A stretch of DNA of 37,203 nt from a virus, in IMG/VR virus record IMGVR_UViG_3300042445_002511, positions 1 through 37,203 of that record; one strand, given 5' to 3'. Positions 1 through 8,165 of the stretch are shown piece by piece. Each line of letters begins with the position of its first letter. Position 1 is the first letter of the stretch. A program made the translations under genes and the position numbers. Under the pieces are notes generated by a model, which saw nothing but the letters and a program-made list of their open reading frames with translations, was not told the DNA's origin and made no database searches.

Positions 1-93
1 GTTAATTTTACCAGAATCTACAAATTGAGTTTTTAGCTGTTCTATTGAAGCTTCAGTTATTAATATTTGTAAAAGTGAAGATAATTTTATCAT
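1..93 (-). CDS. 5' end of an unidentified gene, cut by the window edge
   Basis: An ATG at 93 opens 31 codons that run without a stop to base 1. The product begins MIKLSSLLQILITEAS and continues into a Gln/Lys-containing segment ending VDSGKIN. It starts 11 bases after the stop of the preceding gene on the same strand, the usual tight spacing here. There is no Shine-Dalgarno sequence, as for nearly all genes in this window. The visible part is too short to assign a function. It could be a chance open frame, but the spacing and strand favour a real gene. Confidence 0.5.
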   Translation of the reverse strand, partial: MIKLSSLLQILITEASIEQLKTQFVDSGKIN

Positions 94-104
94 GATAATA
101 AATA

Positions 105-569
105 TTACACTAAGTCTACTATTTTATAAATTTTAGTATTAAGTGTTTTTAGTTCGTTATGCTGAGTTAATAAAATACTATTTTTATAGTGTTGCCAATC
201 AATTCTAAATGATGGGTCAACTACACCTCTATTTAATGATTTAATTAATTCATTAAGAGCATTAATTGTATATAGTGTGTTTGATTCTTTTTTACGATGT
301 ACTAATATTGTATTTGTTGGTATCGTGTTCACGTTACCTTGATCAATGTTATAAGTAATAACATACTCACCTGTATTTTGAACATGTAAAACAAAAATCT
401 TGTTATACATTATATCATATGTTTTAGAAACCTCATTTATTAGCCCGTCTAATCCCTCTAAAGCAATGAAGGTACATAGTAACCTATTATTCACGTCGAA
501 TGTATTAAAAATGTGTTGGAAGTCATAATTTATCGAATTATACATATCGCTGTTTTTATTTAAAGTCAT
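105..569 (-). CDS. hypothetical protein, 154 residues, downstream of the polymerase
   Basis: I do not recognise this protein. The open frame extends back to an ATG at 659, but that start lies deep inside the polymerase gene, within the sequence encoding its motif C region. I prefer the ATG at 569, which gives a 14-base overlap with the polymerase stop and has GGG about 10 bases upstream. The product starts MTLNKNSDMYNSINYDF and is a mixed alpha/beta soluble protein with no transmembrane segment and no obvious catalytic motif. Its overlap with the polymerase gene suggests translational coupling. A role in replication is a guess from position only. Confidence 0.6.
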   Translation of the reverse strand: MTLNKNSDMYNSINYDFQHIFNTFDVNNRLLCTFIALEGLDGLINEVSKTYDIMYNKIFVLHVQNTGEYVITYNIDQGNVNTIPTNTILVHRKKESNTLYTINALNELIKSLNRGVVDPSFRIDWQHYKNSILLTQHNELKTLNTKIYKIVDLV

Positions 570-1833
570 AACTGTTACCCGTATTGGTTTTAATTTGTAA
601 TTTGTATTTTGTAAAAATTTCACTAATTTTAGGTAAAATATCATCCTCACTTTTATCATAGTCTAATAAAAACGAATCATAAGTGTAAAGTACAATTTTT
701 GTATTTTTACCCCTTAATACCTTATGTATATCCATCAATATATTCATATTGTTAGATGTTTCCATATTTTGTAATATATAATTAAACAACTTGTTTGGAT
801 TCATATTATCCAGGTTCTTCAACTCATATCTGTACTTAGATATAGGACAATTGTAATATCCTCCGTATTGTAAAGTGTCCCAAGCATCATCCATAAACAT
901 TTGTATTTTCTTAAAATACTCTAGGTGAGCATATTCTTTGAATACTCCTCCGTATAGTTGTTTAAATGTTAATTCCTTAGCTGTTTTATAATCCACACCA
1001 TACATTTCCGCAAACGAGGCGTGTATGTCTTTGTCTCCAAAATCATATCCAATTAGTTGAGCAGCAAGTGTTGGGTGATAAGCCGATATATCCATTTCTA
1101 CAAATATATCATTACTTGGAACAAAGCTTGACCTTGTTTCTTTTTTTAGTGCTGCAAAGTTAATACCATTATAGGAATTAGCGGGTCTGCGAGTTGTAGT
1201 ATAGATATTATATTGCGTGAATATTTTATCATTGTCAATTGAATAGTAGTCATTATTTGTTTCATAGTATGTTTCAAATATTGGTTTATTAAATGTTATA
1301 CCGTTTTTTTCAATCCCAAATAAAGCCAAAGTAACCCGGTTATTATAAAATTCAAACCACTCGGGCAAATGGTGTGGTATTAATGGTTTTATTTGGTTAT
1401 ACACGGTTTCACACAGTTCATAGTGTTTTGATACCGGTATTATACGATTGATATCTTGCTTGTATGGAAAACGTTGATAAATGTGTTGGTGTGTGAAAGT
1501 GGGTTGTATATCCGTAGGAGATATTAGTGATATATCGCAACATGCTTTTATCTGAAAGTAATATAAAAATTGTTTCTTATTGCGTACCCACAATTCTGGG
1601 ATGTCTTTTAAAACACTTTCAACATGATTTTTACTTATGTGTAGTGTTTCACTGTGGTTGACACATATTAGATATCCTTTAGTGTCATCAAGTGGTCTAA
1701 TATAGACTAGTGATACTTTATTTAAGGCAGGATGGATATTAGAATTGAATGGAATTACCTCAACAAATGCTTTTTGTGTCTTAAGATTGTATAAGACTTT
1801 TAGTTGATCTAATGTTTCAATAATATAATACAT
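556..1833 (-). CDS. divergent family-A (PolI-like) DNA polymerase, 425 residues
   Basis: This is probably a template-directed DNA polymerase. A Pol I-type arrangement is visible: a T-R-R-P-A-N...G-I-N stretch (about 213-225) like the TGR...PNLQNIP region, motif A with Asp248 (MDISAYHPTL), a DIH triad at 269-271, motif B as K286-xxx-F290-xxx-Y294-G295, and motif C around Asp386 (YTYDSF). Several usually invariant residues differ. The QxE of motif A is replaced by A-Y-H, the Arg four before the motif B Lys is Tyr, and the His-Asp-Glu of motif C reads Tyr-Asp-Ser. The first 200 residues may be a decayed exonuclease domain (FVEV near 23-26), but I see no DxE pair. At 425 residues it is short for the family. 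It sits directly after the baseplate genes. The family call is fairly sure; activity and proofreading are not. Confidence 0.78.
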   Translation of the reverse strand: MYYIIETLDQLKVLYNLKTQKAFVEVIPFNSNIHPALNKVSLVYIRPLDDTKGYLICVNHSETLHISKNHVESVLKDIPELWVRNKKQFLYYFQIKACCDISLISPTDIQPTFTHQHIYQRFPYKQDINRIIPVSKHYELCETVYNQIKPLIPHHLPEWFEFYNNRVTLALFGIEKNGITFNKPIFETYYETNNDYYSIDNDKIFTQYNIYTTTRRPANSYNGINFAALKKETRSSFVPSNDIFVEMDISAYHPTLAAQLIGYDFGDKDIHASFAEMYGVDYKTAKELTFKQLYGGVFKEYAHLEYFKKIQMFMDDAWDTLQYGGYYNCPISKYRYELKNLDNMNPNKLFNYILQNMETSNNMNILMDIHKVLRGKNTKIVLYTYDSFLLDYDKSEDDILPKISEIFTKYKLQIKTNTGNSYDFK

Positions 1834-1881
1834 AACCTATTTTAGGCTATAATATACTAAATAAAAATTAGACAGCCAAAT

Positions 1882-2487
1882 TTAAACATAATACTTTGTA
1901 AAGTCGAATTTTAAGTAAGCATCAAATTGAGGTAGTGATAAATTTTTCATAGTTAATAAAACTATGTTACGATTTACTGTTGCAACTTGGTCTTTAACAC
2001 CTATTAAGTTCCAAGGAATATCAAATGGTTGATATAATGACCAAAGTATATCTAAAGATTTAGATATTAATTTATCAAATGTTGTTTTATCTATTTCAAT
2101 ATACATAATTTCATTTGTTTTTTTACAAAAATAACGTCTGTATTCTCCTACTTGATAATCTTGTTGAGTTGGGATATTTGGATTAAATACTGGTTTGTAT
2201 AAAACTGTTGTAGGTTTTGATACTAGATTATTATATGAATAACCAGTAACAGTTATTACTTCAGGCAGTTTTATTTCATCTGATGTAATTAAAGGATTAA
2301 CAAATGTTTCTATAGTTGTTTGGGTTAATTCTTCTACTGGTGTATCATTTTGATTTTTACCTGTAAAATATTTACCAGTTGAAGTAATAAAGTAATATCC
2401 AGTATAATTTTGGCCTGTAGATTTGAATTGAAATTCTCCTCCATTAGTGTATTGATTAGGTGTTATTTGAGATAAAGGATAATACAT
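1882..2487 (-). CDS. baseplate-region hypothetical protein, 201 residues
   Basis: The protein begins MYYPLSQITPNQYTNGGEF and is rich in Tyr, Thr and Asn with alternating hydrophobic residues, suggesting a mostly beta structure. There is no signal peptide or membrane segment. It starts 6 bases after the stop of the hub gene, so the two are almost certainly co-transcribed and probably co-assembled. I recall proteins with this type of opening next to hub genes in aquatic T4-like phages, which supports a baseplate role. That is memory of a family and not a match I can show. No enzymatic motif is visible. Confidence 0.7.
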   Translation of the reverse strand: MYYPLSQITPNQYTNGGEFQFKSTGQNYTGYYFITSTGKYFTGKNQNDTPVEELTQTTIETFVNPLITSDEIKLPEVITVTGYSYNNLVSKPTTVLYKPVFNPNIPTQQDYQVGEYRRYFCKKTNEIMYIEIDKTTFDKLISKSLDILWSLYQPFDIPWNLIGVKDQVATVNRNIVLLTMKNLSLPQFDAYLKFDFTKYYV

Positions 2488-2493
2488 TATTTT

Positions 2494-5400
2494 TTATTTT
2501 AATAATTCTTGAATCCAAGCTGTTCTATTAATTGAATTTAAAGCTCTTTGATAATCTAGTATAATAGCACTACTTGCTCCTCTATTTTGAGTTTTAGTTA
2601 TTGCTGTTGCGTTATTAGTATAATCAATATCTTTATCTAATTCATTACCAAATATACCCTTATATTTACCTAATACTAGAATTCTAATAGATAGATTTTC
2701 ATCAAGTACACTATCTGGGTTATTAACTATATTAATTCTTGCTCCTTCTACGATTAAAAGATTTTGAATTTTTTTATAATTACCTTTAGATGTAATTTGT
2801 GTTAATCCTCTACCTCTATATTTATATCCATCTCCTACTTCATCATTACTTCCTCCGCTATAAACAAAATTTGCTGTAGATTCAGGATTTGAAAATATAT
2901 TTCTTATTTGTTGATCTGTTTTTCCTTTTGTTTTTGTTTTAAATATAGATTTAATTCTTGCTAATCCTTCTGGTGTATTTGCATTGTAACGTAAATTTTC
3001 TACTTTATTAGGAACTAATCCTGCTTCAGCTTGTGCTACAGTTAATATAGCTGTTAATTGTGATTTATCTGTTATTCCATAACTAAGAGATGTTTGTATA
3101 ATTTTTTCTACAATATCTCTATATGATTCAGGTATAGGATCTCCTTCATTAGTAGTGATACCACTCGCGTCATTTATAACATCATTTAAAAGAAATCTTG
3201 TTGGTTTATTTGTTGTTTTAGGTAATGATAAAGAGTCAATAGTTGTATTCCACATATTATTTTCAATAGTGTGGTTTACTCCTTTAATTATAAATACCAT
3301 TTCTCTATTATAATTAGAAGGTAAATAATTTGTATCAACTGTAAATTCTTGATAAATTTTCATTCCTGATAGGCCTGCCATAGTTAATGAAATATTAATA
3401 GGAATAAATCCAGTTGATGTAGTAGCTGATCCGGTCTGTTCATACATTAGTTGCTGACCATAAGAAATAAATGTATTTAAAACAGAACTATAAGAACTAA
3501 ATGCATTTGTATCCCAAACAGGTAATGCATTATTACCCATATTCATACTTTTAACAAATGTAATATAATCATTTACAGTAGTTTTATATTGATTATCAAG
3601 TGATGATGATGGTAAAAGATAAGGATCACCAATAAACTCAATTAATCTACTATTTAATCCTTTATTTAATCTAGATAATGCAGTAGCATCTTCTCCTACT
3701 ACTCTTTGACGTGCCGCGGCTCCAATAGTAATCATACTAGCAAATTGAGGTGTTAACTCAGTTTTCATAGTAAAATCTTTTATAAAACCTGCTGAGCCTG
3801 AGCCTTCAGATCTTAATGGATTATATCCATATAAATCAAACACAGATGATTCTGTATTTAAGTTACCAAGTCTAGCTAAAGCTAATGTTTCTTCACCAGC
3901 TACTCCTAATGGAACTTTTTTAGCTTCATTTATTTTATTATTAAAATAAGCTATTACTTCATCTTTTTTATATAATTTATTTTGATCTATAAAACGAAGT
4001 GTATTTGTATCTTCATCAATCACAGGAACTATATTATTAATACTACCTAAACAACTACCAATAGTTTGTCCTAATGATTTAAAAAAATCAACTAATGCTA
4101 TTTTAGAACTTGGTGCTGTTATTAATTCATCTAATTTATCTTTTATAAATTTAAAATTAACATAAACATTCATAAGATTTCCATATGTTTCTTCTTTAAT
4201 AGATACTTCAAATGGAGAAGCAGTTGGTATAATTTTAACATCATTAATTCCTACTGTTATGTCTTTTTTTACTAATATTTTACTTGGATCAGTACTTAAT
4301 TGAAAATCTAAACAATTTATTATATTAGTTTCAGAATTATAATCTATATTTAATATTTTATATTTTGAATTTCCTTGGTCAATAGTAGGTATAATACTTT
4401 GTTCAATTATTTTTAATAAAGCTCCTAATCGAATATAATAAGAAGGACTATCTTCAGTAGCACCTGACCAGGTTTGTTTTAACACATCTTGTAATTTGTT
4501 ATTACTTAATGATGTGGTAATTGATACACTATTAATATTTTTAGTTCCACTAGTAGCAGCATCCATTAGCCTTTTTAGAGTATCTAATATAGCATGAATA
4601 TTACTTTTATTACGTTCATTCACTATACTAGTAGGACTATAATCATCTCCTGCTGTTGCTGTTTCAATAGATGTTAAAACTTTTGTTGCTACTGTATTTG
4701 GGTCAGCTGTTAATATATTTACTTTAAGTGATTCAATAATATCTCCTACACTTCTAACTGTTAATACAATATTGTAACTTCCATCAGAATTAAAATTCCA
4801 ATTAAAATTAACTACTTTACCTAATATAGCATCATAATTACCATTACTATCATAACGAGCATTAACTATTTGACCTAAAAGTATATCTACATTAGGTGAA
4901 TCACTAAAAAACTCATTTTGTAATGATTTAGGTGTTGTTTGAGGTGTTCCTTTATTATCAAGATAAATAGTATGACCCCACTCTAATAACACATAAAAAC
5001 CTAAACGTAAATATAATGTATCAATTATTTCAAATTGAGATTTATCCCAACATTTAATATTAATAGTTGCTGTTTTTAATGAACCTATATTTTCACTTTT
5101 AATATTAGCTGATGTTATACCAGGCATTGGTCTTAAACCAAAACTATTTGAATCTGTTCCCCATCCATAAGAGTAATTATTAAAAACTGATGCTGTTGAA
5201 GGTTTTATTTTAGGTATACCTCCTTTTAAAGATCCTCCTAGTTCAGTTACACCAGCAAATAAAATAGCTTTTTTAGCTAATTCAGCTCCTGTTAAATTTA
5301 AAGTACCAATATATGGGTTATTAAGTTCTGCTGAGTTTTCAATGCTAACAGAAGACATTAATCTTACAAATGATGTAGAGGCATTAATATAATTAACAAA

Positions 5401-5508
5401 TTCTGGTGTTCTAGGGTTGTTAGAATTAAAACCAGAAGCTAAAGCTTTTTGACGAACTTTTATTTGATTAGTTATAGTAGGATGAAATCCTTCTCCTAGA
5501 ATATTCAT
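2494..5508 (-). CDS. baseplate hub protein fused to a C-terminal GH19 lysozyme/chitinase-like domain
   Basis: This 1004-residue protein is probably the central hub at the tail tip. The N-terminal third has the hub-like segment PMPGI (127-131), followed by a segment ending LLEWGHT (174-180) that recurs in phage hub proteins. From about residue 810 to the end it resembles a GH19 glycoside hydrolase, as in many phage endolysins. It has AQAEAGL with the candidate catalytic Glu828, then VENLRYNA, then GDGYKYRGRGLTQIT near 892. GH19 enzymes cleave beta-1,4 links in peptidoglycan or chitin, so the domain would open the cell wall during injection. The gene follows the LysM-like protein with a 1-base gap. 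The GH19 assignment is firm; the hub assignment rests on the motif and gene order. Confidence 0.82.
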   Translation of the reverse strand: MNILGEGFHPTITNQIKVRQKALASGFNSNNPRTPEFVNYINASTSFVRLMSSVSIENSAELNNPYIGTLNLTGAELAKKAILFAGVTELGGSLKGGIPKIKPSTASVFNNYSYGWGTDSNSFGLRPMPGITSANIKSENIGSLKTATINIKCWDKSQFEIIDTLYLRLGFYVLLEWGHTIYLDNKGTPQTTPKSLQNEFFSDSPNVDILLGQIVNARYDSNGNYDAILGKVVNFNWNFNSDGSYNIVLTVRSVGDIIESLKVNILTADPNTVATKVLTSIETATAGDDYSPTSIVNERNKSNIHAILDTLKRLMDAATSGTKNINSVSITTSLSNNKLQDVLKQTWSGATEDSPSYYIRLGALLKIIEQSIIPTIDQGNSKYKILNIDYNSETNIINCLDFQLSTDPSKILVKKDITVGINDVKIIPTASPFEVSIKEETYGNLMNVYVNFKFIKDKLDELITAPSSKIALVDFFKSLGQTIGSCLGSINNIVPVIDEDTNTLRFIDQNKLYKKDEVIAYFNNKINEAKKVPLGVAGEETLALARLGNLNTESSVFDLYGYNPLRSEGSGSAGFIKDFTMKTELTPQFASMITIGAAARQRVVGEDATALSRLNKGLNSRLIEFIGDPYLLPSSSLDNQYKTTVNDYITFVKSMNMGNNALPVWDTNAFSSYSSVLNTFISYGQQLMYEQTGSATTSTGFIPINISLTMAGLSGMKIYQEFTVDTNYLPSNYNREMVFIIKGVNHTIENNMWNTTIDSLSLPKTTNKPTRFLLNDVINDASGITTNEGDPIPESYRDIVEKIIQTSLSYGITDKSQLTAILTVAQAEAGLVPNKVENLRYNANTPEGLARIKSIFKTKTKGKTDQQIRNIFSNPESTANFVYSGGSNDEVGDGYKYRGRGLTQITSKGNYKKIQNLLIVEGARINIVNNPDSVLDENLSIRILVLGKYKGIFGNELDKDIDYTNNATAITKTQNRGASSAIILDYQRALNSINRTAWIQELLK

Positions 5509-5509
5509 A

Positions 5510-5806
5510 TTAACTATTTATAACGTTATAATTATTTAATACATTAGCTGGATAAGCTGGTATTCTTAATTGTACTCCTTCAGGTATGATTAAACTTCCA
5601 AGTGTAACTTGTGGATTAGCAGCCGCTATTATCCACCATAAAGAACTATCTTGAAAATATTGTTGTGCTAATACATCAAACCTATCTCCTTGCTCTGTGT
5701 AAACATAAATGTCTTCTGGAGTTAAGGCAATTTCTGGATAACGAACTGTTTTATAAGCTTGTTTTCCATTTATTTTAGTTAAAGGTATATTGATATATCT
5801 ATTCAT
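5510..5806 (-). CDS. small LysM-like baseplate protein (gp53/gpX type)
   Basis: This 98-residue protein has a central LysM-type pattern. GDRFDVLAQQYFQDSSLWW is followed by IIAAANP, and a GSLIIPEGVQLRIP ending matches the second half of LysM folds. Such small proteins (P2 gpX, the C-terminal part of T4 gp53) sit at the hub-wedge junction of contractile tails. The start codon overlaps the stop of the upstream baseplate gene by one base (TAATG), implying coupled translation. No signal peptide is present, so this is a virion structural LysM and not a secreted cell-wall enzyme. The exact equivalent in T4 is not certain. Confidence 0.75.
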   Translation of the reverse strand: MNRYINIPLTKINGKQAYKTVRYPEIALTPEDIYVYTEQGDRFDVLAQQYFQDSSLWWIIAAANPQVTLGSLIIPEGVQLRIPAYPANVLNNYNVINS

Positions 5807-7851
5807 TAAATGTAATTATTGGTATCATAATTGTTATGATCACCTGTGTTTAAAGCTATAAATCGTTCTGGGCCAAATGTTGATACTTGGTTACCTCTTA
5901 ATTGATTTCCATTATTATCACGACCAGCTAATATGTTAGTTCCAGCGTAAGTGTTAGTTTGTTTTCTTGGAACAAAGTTATGTATTGGAGTAAAGTTAAA
6001 TCCTGATACTCTAATTATATGTGGTAGTTCTTTAACTGAGTTGTCACTTTCTGCGTTTGTATCATTAATTCCTATTTCCCAAGGTGATTCTGATGGTACA
6101 TCATATGTTAAACTAGTTATAAACCCTGGTTGAGAATATAAATATCCTCCTACAGTAAGCCTAACTAAAGATCCTCTCATGTATCCTTCTTCACTATAAT
6201 CAGGCATTAAATTTGAAGCTAAAAAATTTAGCTTTTGATACATTGGTATAAGTTCTTGTTTTGATTGAGCCGCTATAGTCCAAGACATATTTATTGTTCT
6301 ATCAAAAGTATTATATGTGTAGAATTTTTCACCTCTACCTACATATTGGGCTGATGACCAATCTGCTGTGTAATTATCTGAAAATGAATCTATAAATGCT
6401 CTAAAATGTATAAATACTCCTTCTTCTGGATCTTTATTATTAATAGCTTCAATTCTAAATTTAACTAAATCGTTTGTATCTGTTTCTGCTACAGTACGAG
6501 AATTATATAGTTGTTTAGCATTAATTCTATCTAAAGGACCTAAAATCTTTCCTTCTGAATTTTTTTTACCCTCTGTATAACTAAAAATATTTCCTGCTGA
6601 ACCAGGATTGCCTAAAAATATTCGACCTTTACCATCTAATCCTCCATTTATAGTTTGATTTTGTCCAATATCATAAGATGGAGCATTTGATAATACTTGT
6701 GATGAAGTAAATGGAGTATTATTTATATTTTTTCTTAATTCTGCTCTAAAATCTTGAAATTTAGGAGCTCCATAATTTTGTATATTATTAGAAGCTGATA
6801 CTATTTGTTCTTGGTTATAAACATTTGTACTATTAGCTGACGCTAAAGGTGAAGGAGCGAATCCTTGACCTGGTTCTGGTTGATATACACTACGTCCTGA
6901 ATCAAATAAATCAGCACCACCTGCTGTTAAATTTAATCCACCAATATCTTTACCGCCATTAAATTGTTTAGCTACAGCTGATGGGCTATTACTTAATCCA
7001 AATAATAAATCTTTACGCAAATCAATTTTAGGACGAGTAAAAGCAGCAAATCTTTTAGCTTCTACAGGAGGAGTTATAAAATCTTGTAAAACAAATCCTT
7101 TTGAATTTGATATTAAGGGATTTATAATATTAAGTCCTAAATTTGGATTTTTTACTCCTGCGTCTCCAAAAAAGTTAAGTAATGCTGGGTTGTTTTTTCC
7201 TGTTCTTTGGGTTTCTACATTAATAACAGTTTGACCAACACCTAAATCAGCTCCTGGGCCTCCTTGATATGTTAATATATTAGTATCAGATGATTTAACA
7301 TTTATTAACCTATTAGTTAATTCTACTAATCTATTTTCTGCTCCACTATCACCGCCTCTAACATAAATTATAGTATCATTATCTCCATACTTAGGTAATC
7401 TAAATCCATTTGGAGTTAATCCTTGCTTATAAAAATGTAAACCGGCAGCACTTACTCCTACTTGAGCTAGTGTGTTAGTAGGAGTATAAGGACCTGCGTT
7501 TATTAATATATCAGGATTTGCGGCTTCATTAGCTTGAGTCCTAACATTTGTTTGTGATAATAAGTTTTGTTTAGCTATAAAAAGTAAACCAGGTGTGGTA
7601 GTAAAAAATTTCCCTAGACGAATAATGTCTTTACCTGATCTCGATACAATTAGAGCTGCTTCATTTGCTGTTGCATCAATAAGTCCTACACCAGTTGTTG
7701 AAAAAGGTGAAGTACCAAAAGGAGCAGCAGCATCCACAAACTCTTCTTTAGCAACAGGTGTTTTAATAAATGGTTGTTTAGTACCACCTACTTGTCCATT
7801 ATTACCGTATTTTAGAGATTTAAATTTAGTTTTTAGAGTTAATAAACCCAT
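5806..7851 (-). CDS. large baseplate/tail-tip protein, 681 residues
   Basis: This is probably a structural baseplate protein. The N-terminal 350 residues are rich in Gly, Asn, Pro and Ala with little predicted helix. The C-terminal part (about 480-640) is a compact beta-rich domain with FIDSFSDNYTADWSS, YVGRGEKFYTYNTFDRTI, a helix-like SKQELIPMYQKLNFLAS, and QPGFITSLTYDVP. That pattern resembles tube-like and tube-initiator domains of baseplates (compare T4 gp48/gp54), but I cannot prove the match. It overlaps both neighbours by one base, linking it to the small gene before it and the LysM-like gene after it. An alternative is a wedge protein. Confidence 0.65.
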   Translation of the reverse strand: MGLLTLKTKFKSLKYGNNGQVGGTKQPFIKTPVAKEEFVDAAAPFGTSPFSTTGVGLIDATANEAALIVSRSGKDIIRLGKFFTTTPGLLFIAKQNLLSQTNVRTQANEAANPDILINAGPYTPTNTLAQVGVSAAGLHFYKQGLTPNGFRLPKYGDNDTIIYVRGGDSGAENRLVELTNRLINVKSSDTNILTYQGGPGADLGVGQTVINVETQRTGKNNPALLNFFGDAGVKNPNLGLNIINPLISNSKGFVLQDFITPPVEAKRFAAFTRPKIDLRKDLLFGLSNSPSAVAKQFNGGKDIGGLNLTAGGADLFDSGRSVYQPEPGQGFAPSPLASANSTNVYNQEQIVSASNNIQNYGAPKFQDFRAELRKNINNTPFTSSQVLSNAPSYDIGQNQTINGGLDGKGRIFLGNPGSAGNIFSYTEGKKNSEGKILGPLDRINAKQLYNSRTVAETDTNDLVKFRIEAINNKDPEEGVFIHFRAFIDSFSDNYTADWSSAQYVGRGEKFYTYNTFDRTINMSWTIAAQSKQELIPMYQKLNFLASNLMPDYSEEGYMRGSLVRLTVGGYLYSQPGFITSLTYDVPSESPWEIGINDTNAESDNSVKELPHIIRVSGFNFTPIHNFVPRKQTNTYAGTNILAGRDNNGNQLRGNQVSTFGPERFIALNTGDHNNYDTNNYI

Positions 7852-8129
7852 TAGTCTGCTCTAACTTCGTTGTATTTTACTAATGAATTTGAATTTGTAA
7901 TATCAAGTTGTGATGGTAATGGTAATCCATTAATTAAATCTCCATCATCATATGATGTATAAGCATCATTTACTTCTGATTTGTAATCACCGTTAAGTGA
8001 ATAACCTGGTGTATTACCAAAAGCATGTAATTTTGATTCTTTTGTAGCACCTACATTTGTTGGAGGAGTAGCACCGTTATATTTACTTTGGTTTGAACCT
8101 CCTGTTTTTAGTTTATCTAATAATCCCAT
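7851..8129 (-). CDS. small baseplate-region protein, 92 residues
   Basis: The protein begins MGLLDKLKTGGSNQSKYNG and is Gly/Asn/Ser rich, with no membrane segment or known motif. Its start resembles that of the next protein (MGLLTLKTKF), so the two may share a docking peptide. The stop overlaps the next start by one base. An ATATTTATA motif lies 22 bases before the start, so this gene probably opens the baseplate transcription unit. The function is unknown; a minor tail-tip component is the best guess. Confidence 0.62.
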   Translation of the reverse strand: MGLLDKLKTGGSNQSKYNGATPPTNVGATKESKLHAFGNTPGYSLNGDYKSEVNDAYTSYDDGDLINGLPLPSQLDITNSNSLVKYNEVRAD

Positions 8130-8151
8130 TGTTTTATGTTTTTAAGTTTAT

Positions 8152-8159
8152 TATAAATA
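8152..8159 (-). promoter_or_regulatory. TATTTATA motif, putative phage promoter before the baseplate genes
   Basis: The coding strand reads AATATTTATAATAAAC here, in the 36-base gap between the tape measure and the 92-residue gene. The box ends 22 bases before the ATG. It is one of eleven matching sites in gaps. Confidence 0.5.
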
Positions 8160-8165
8160 TTAATA

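Noticed and set aside
105-659. Start of the first hypothetical gene at 659 (184 residues)
   Set aside because: It would overlap the polymerase by 104 bases, across the region encoding its motif C. The ATG at 569 gives a normal 14-base overlap.
556-1833. Reverse transcriptase or family-B polymerase, from YTYDSF and DISAYHP
   Set aside because: There is no YxDD. The DIH triad, the K-xxx-F-xxx-YG motif B and the upstream TRRPAN...GIN segment favour family A.
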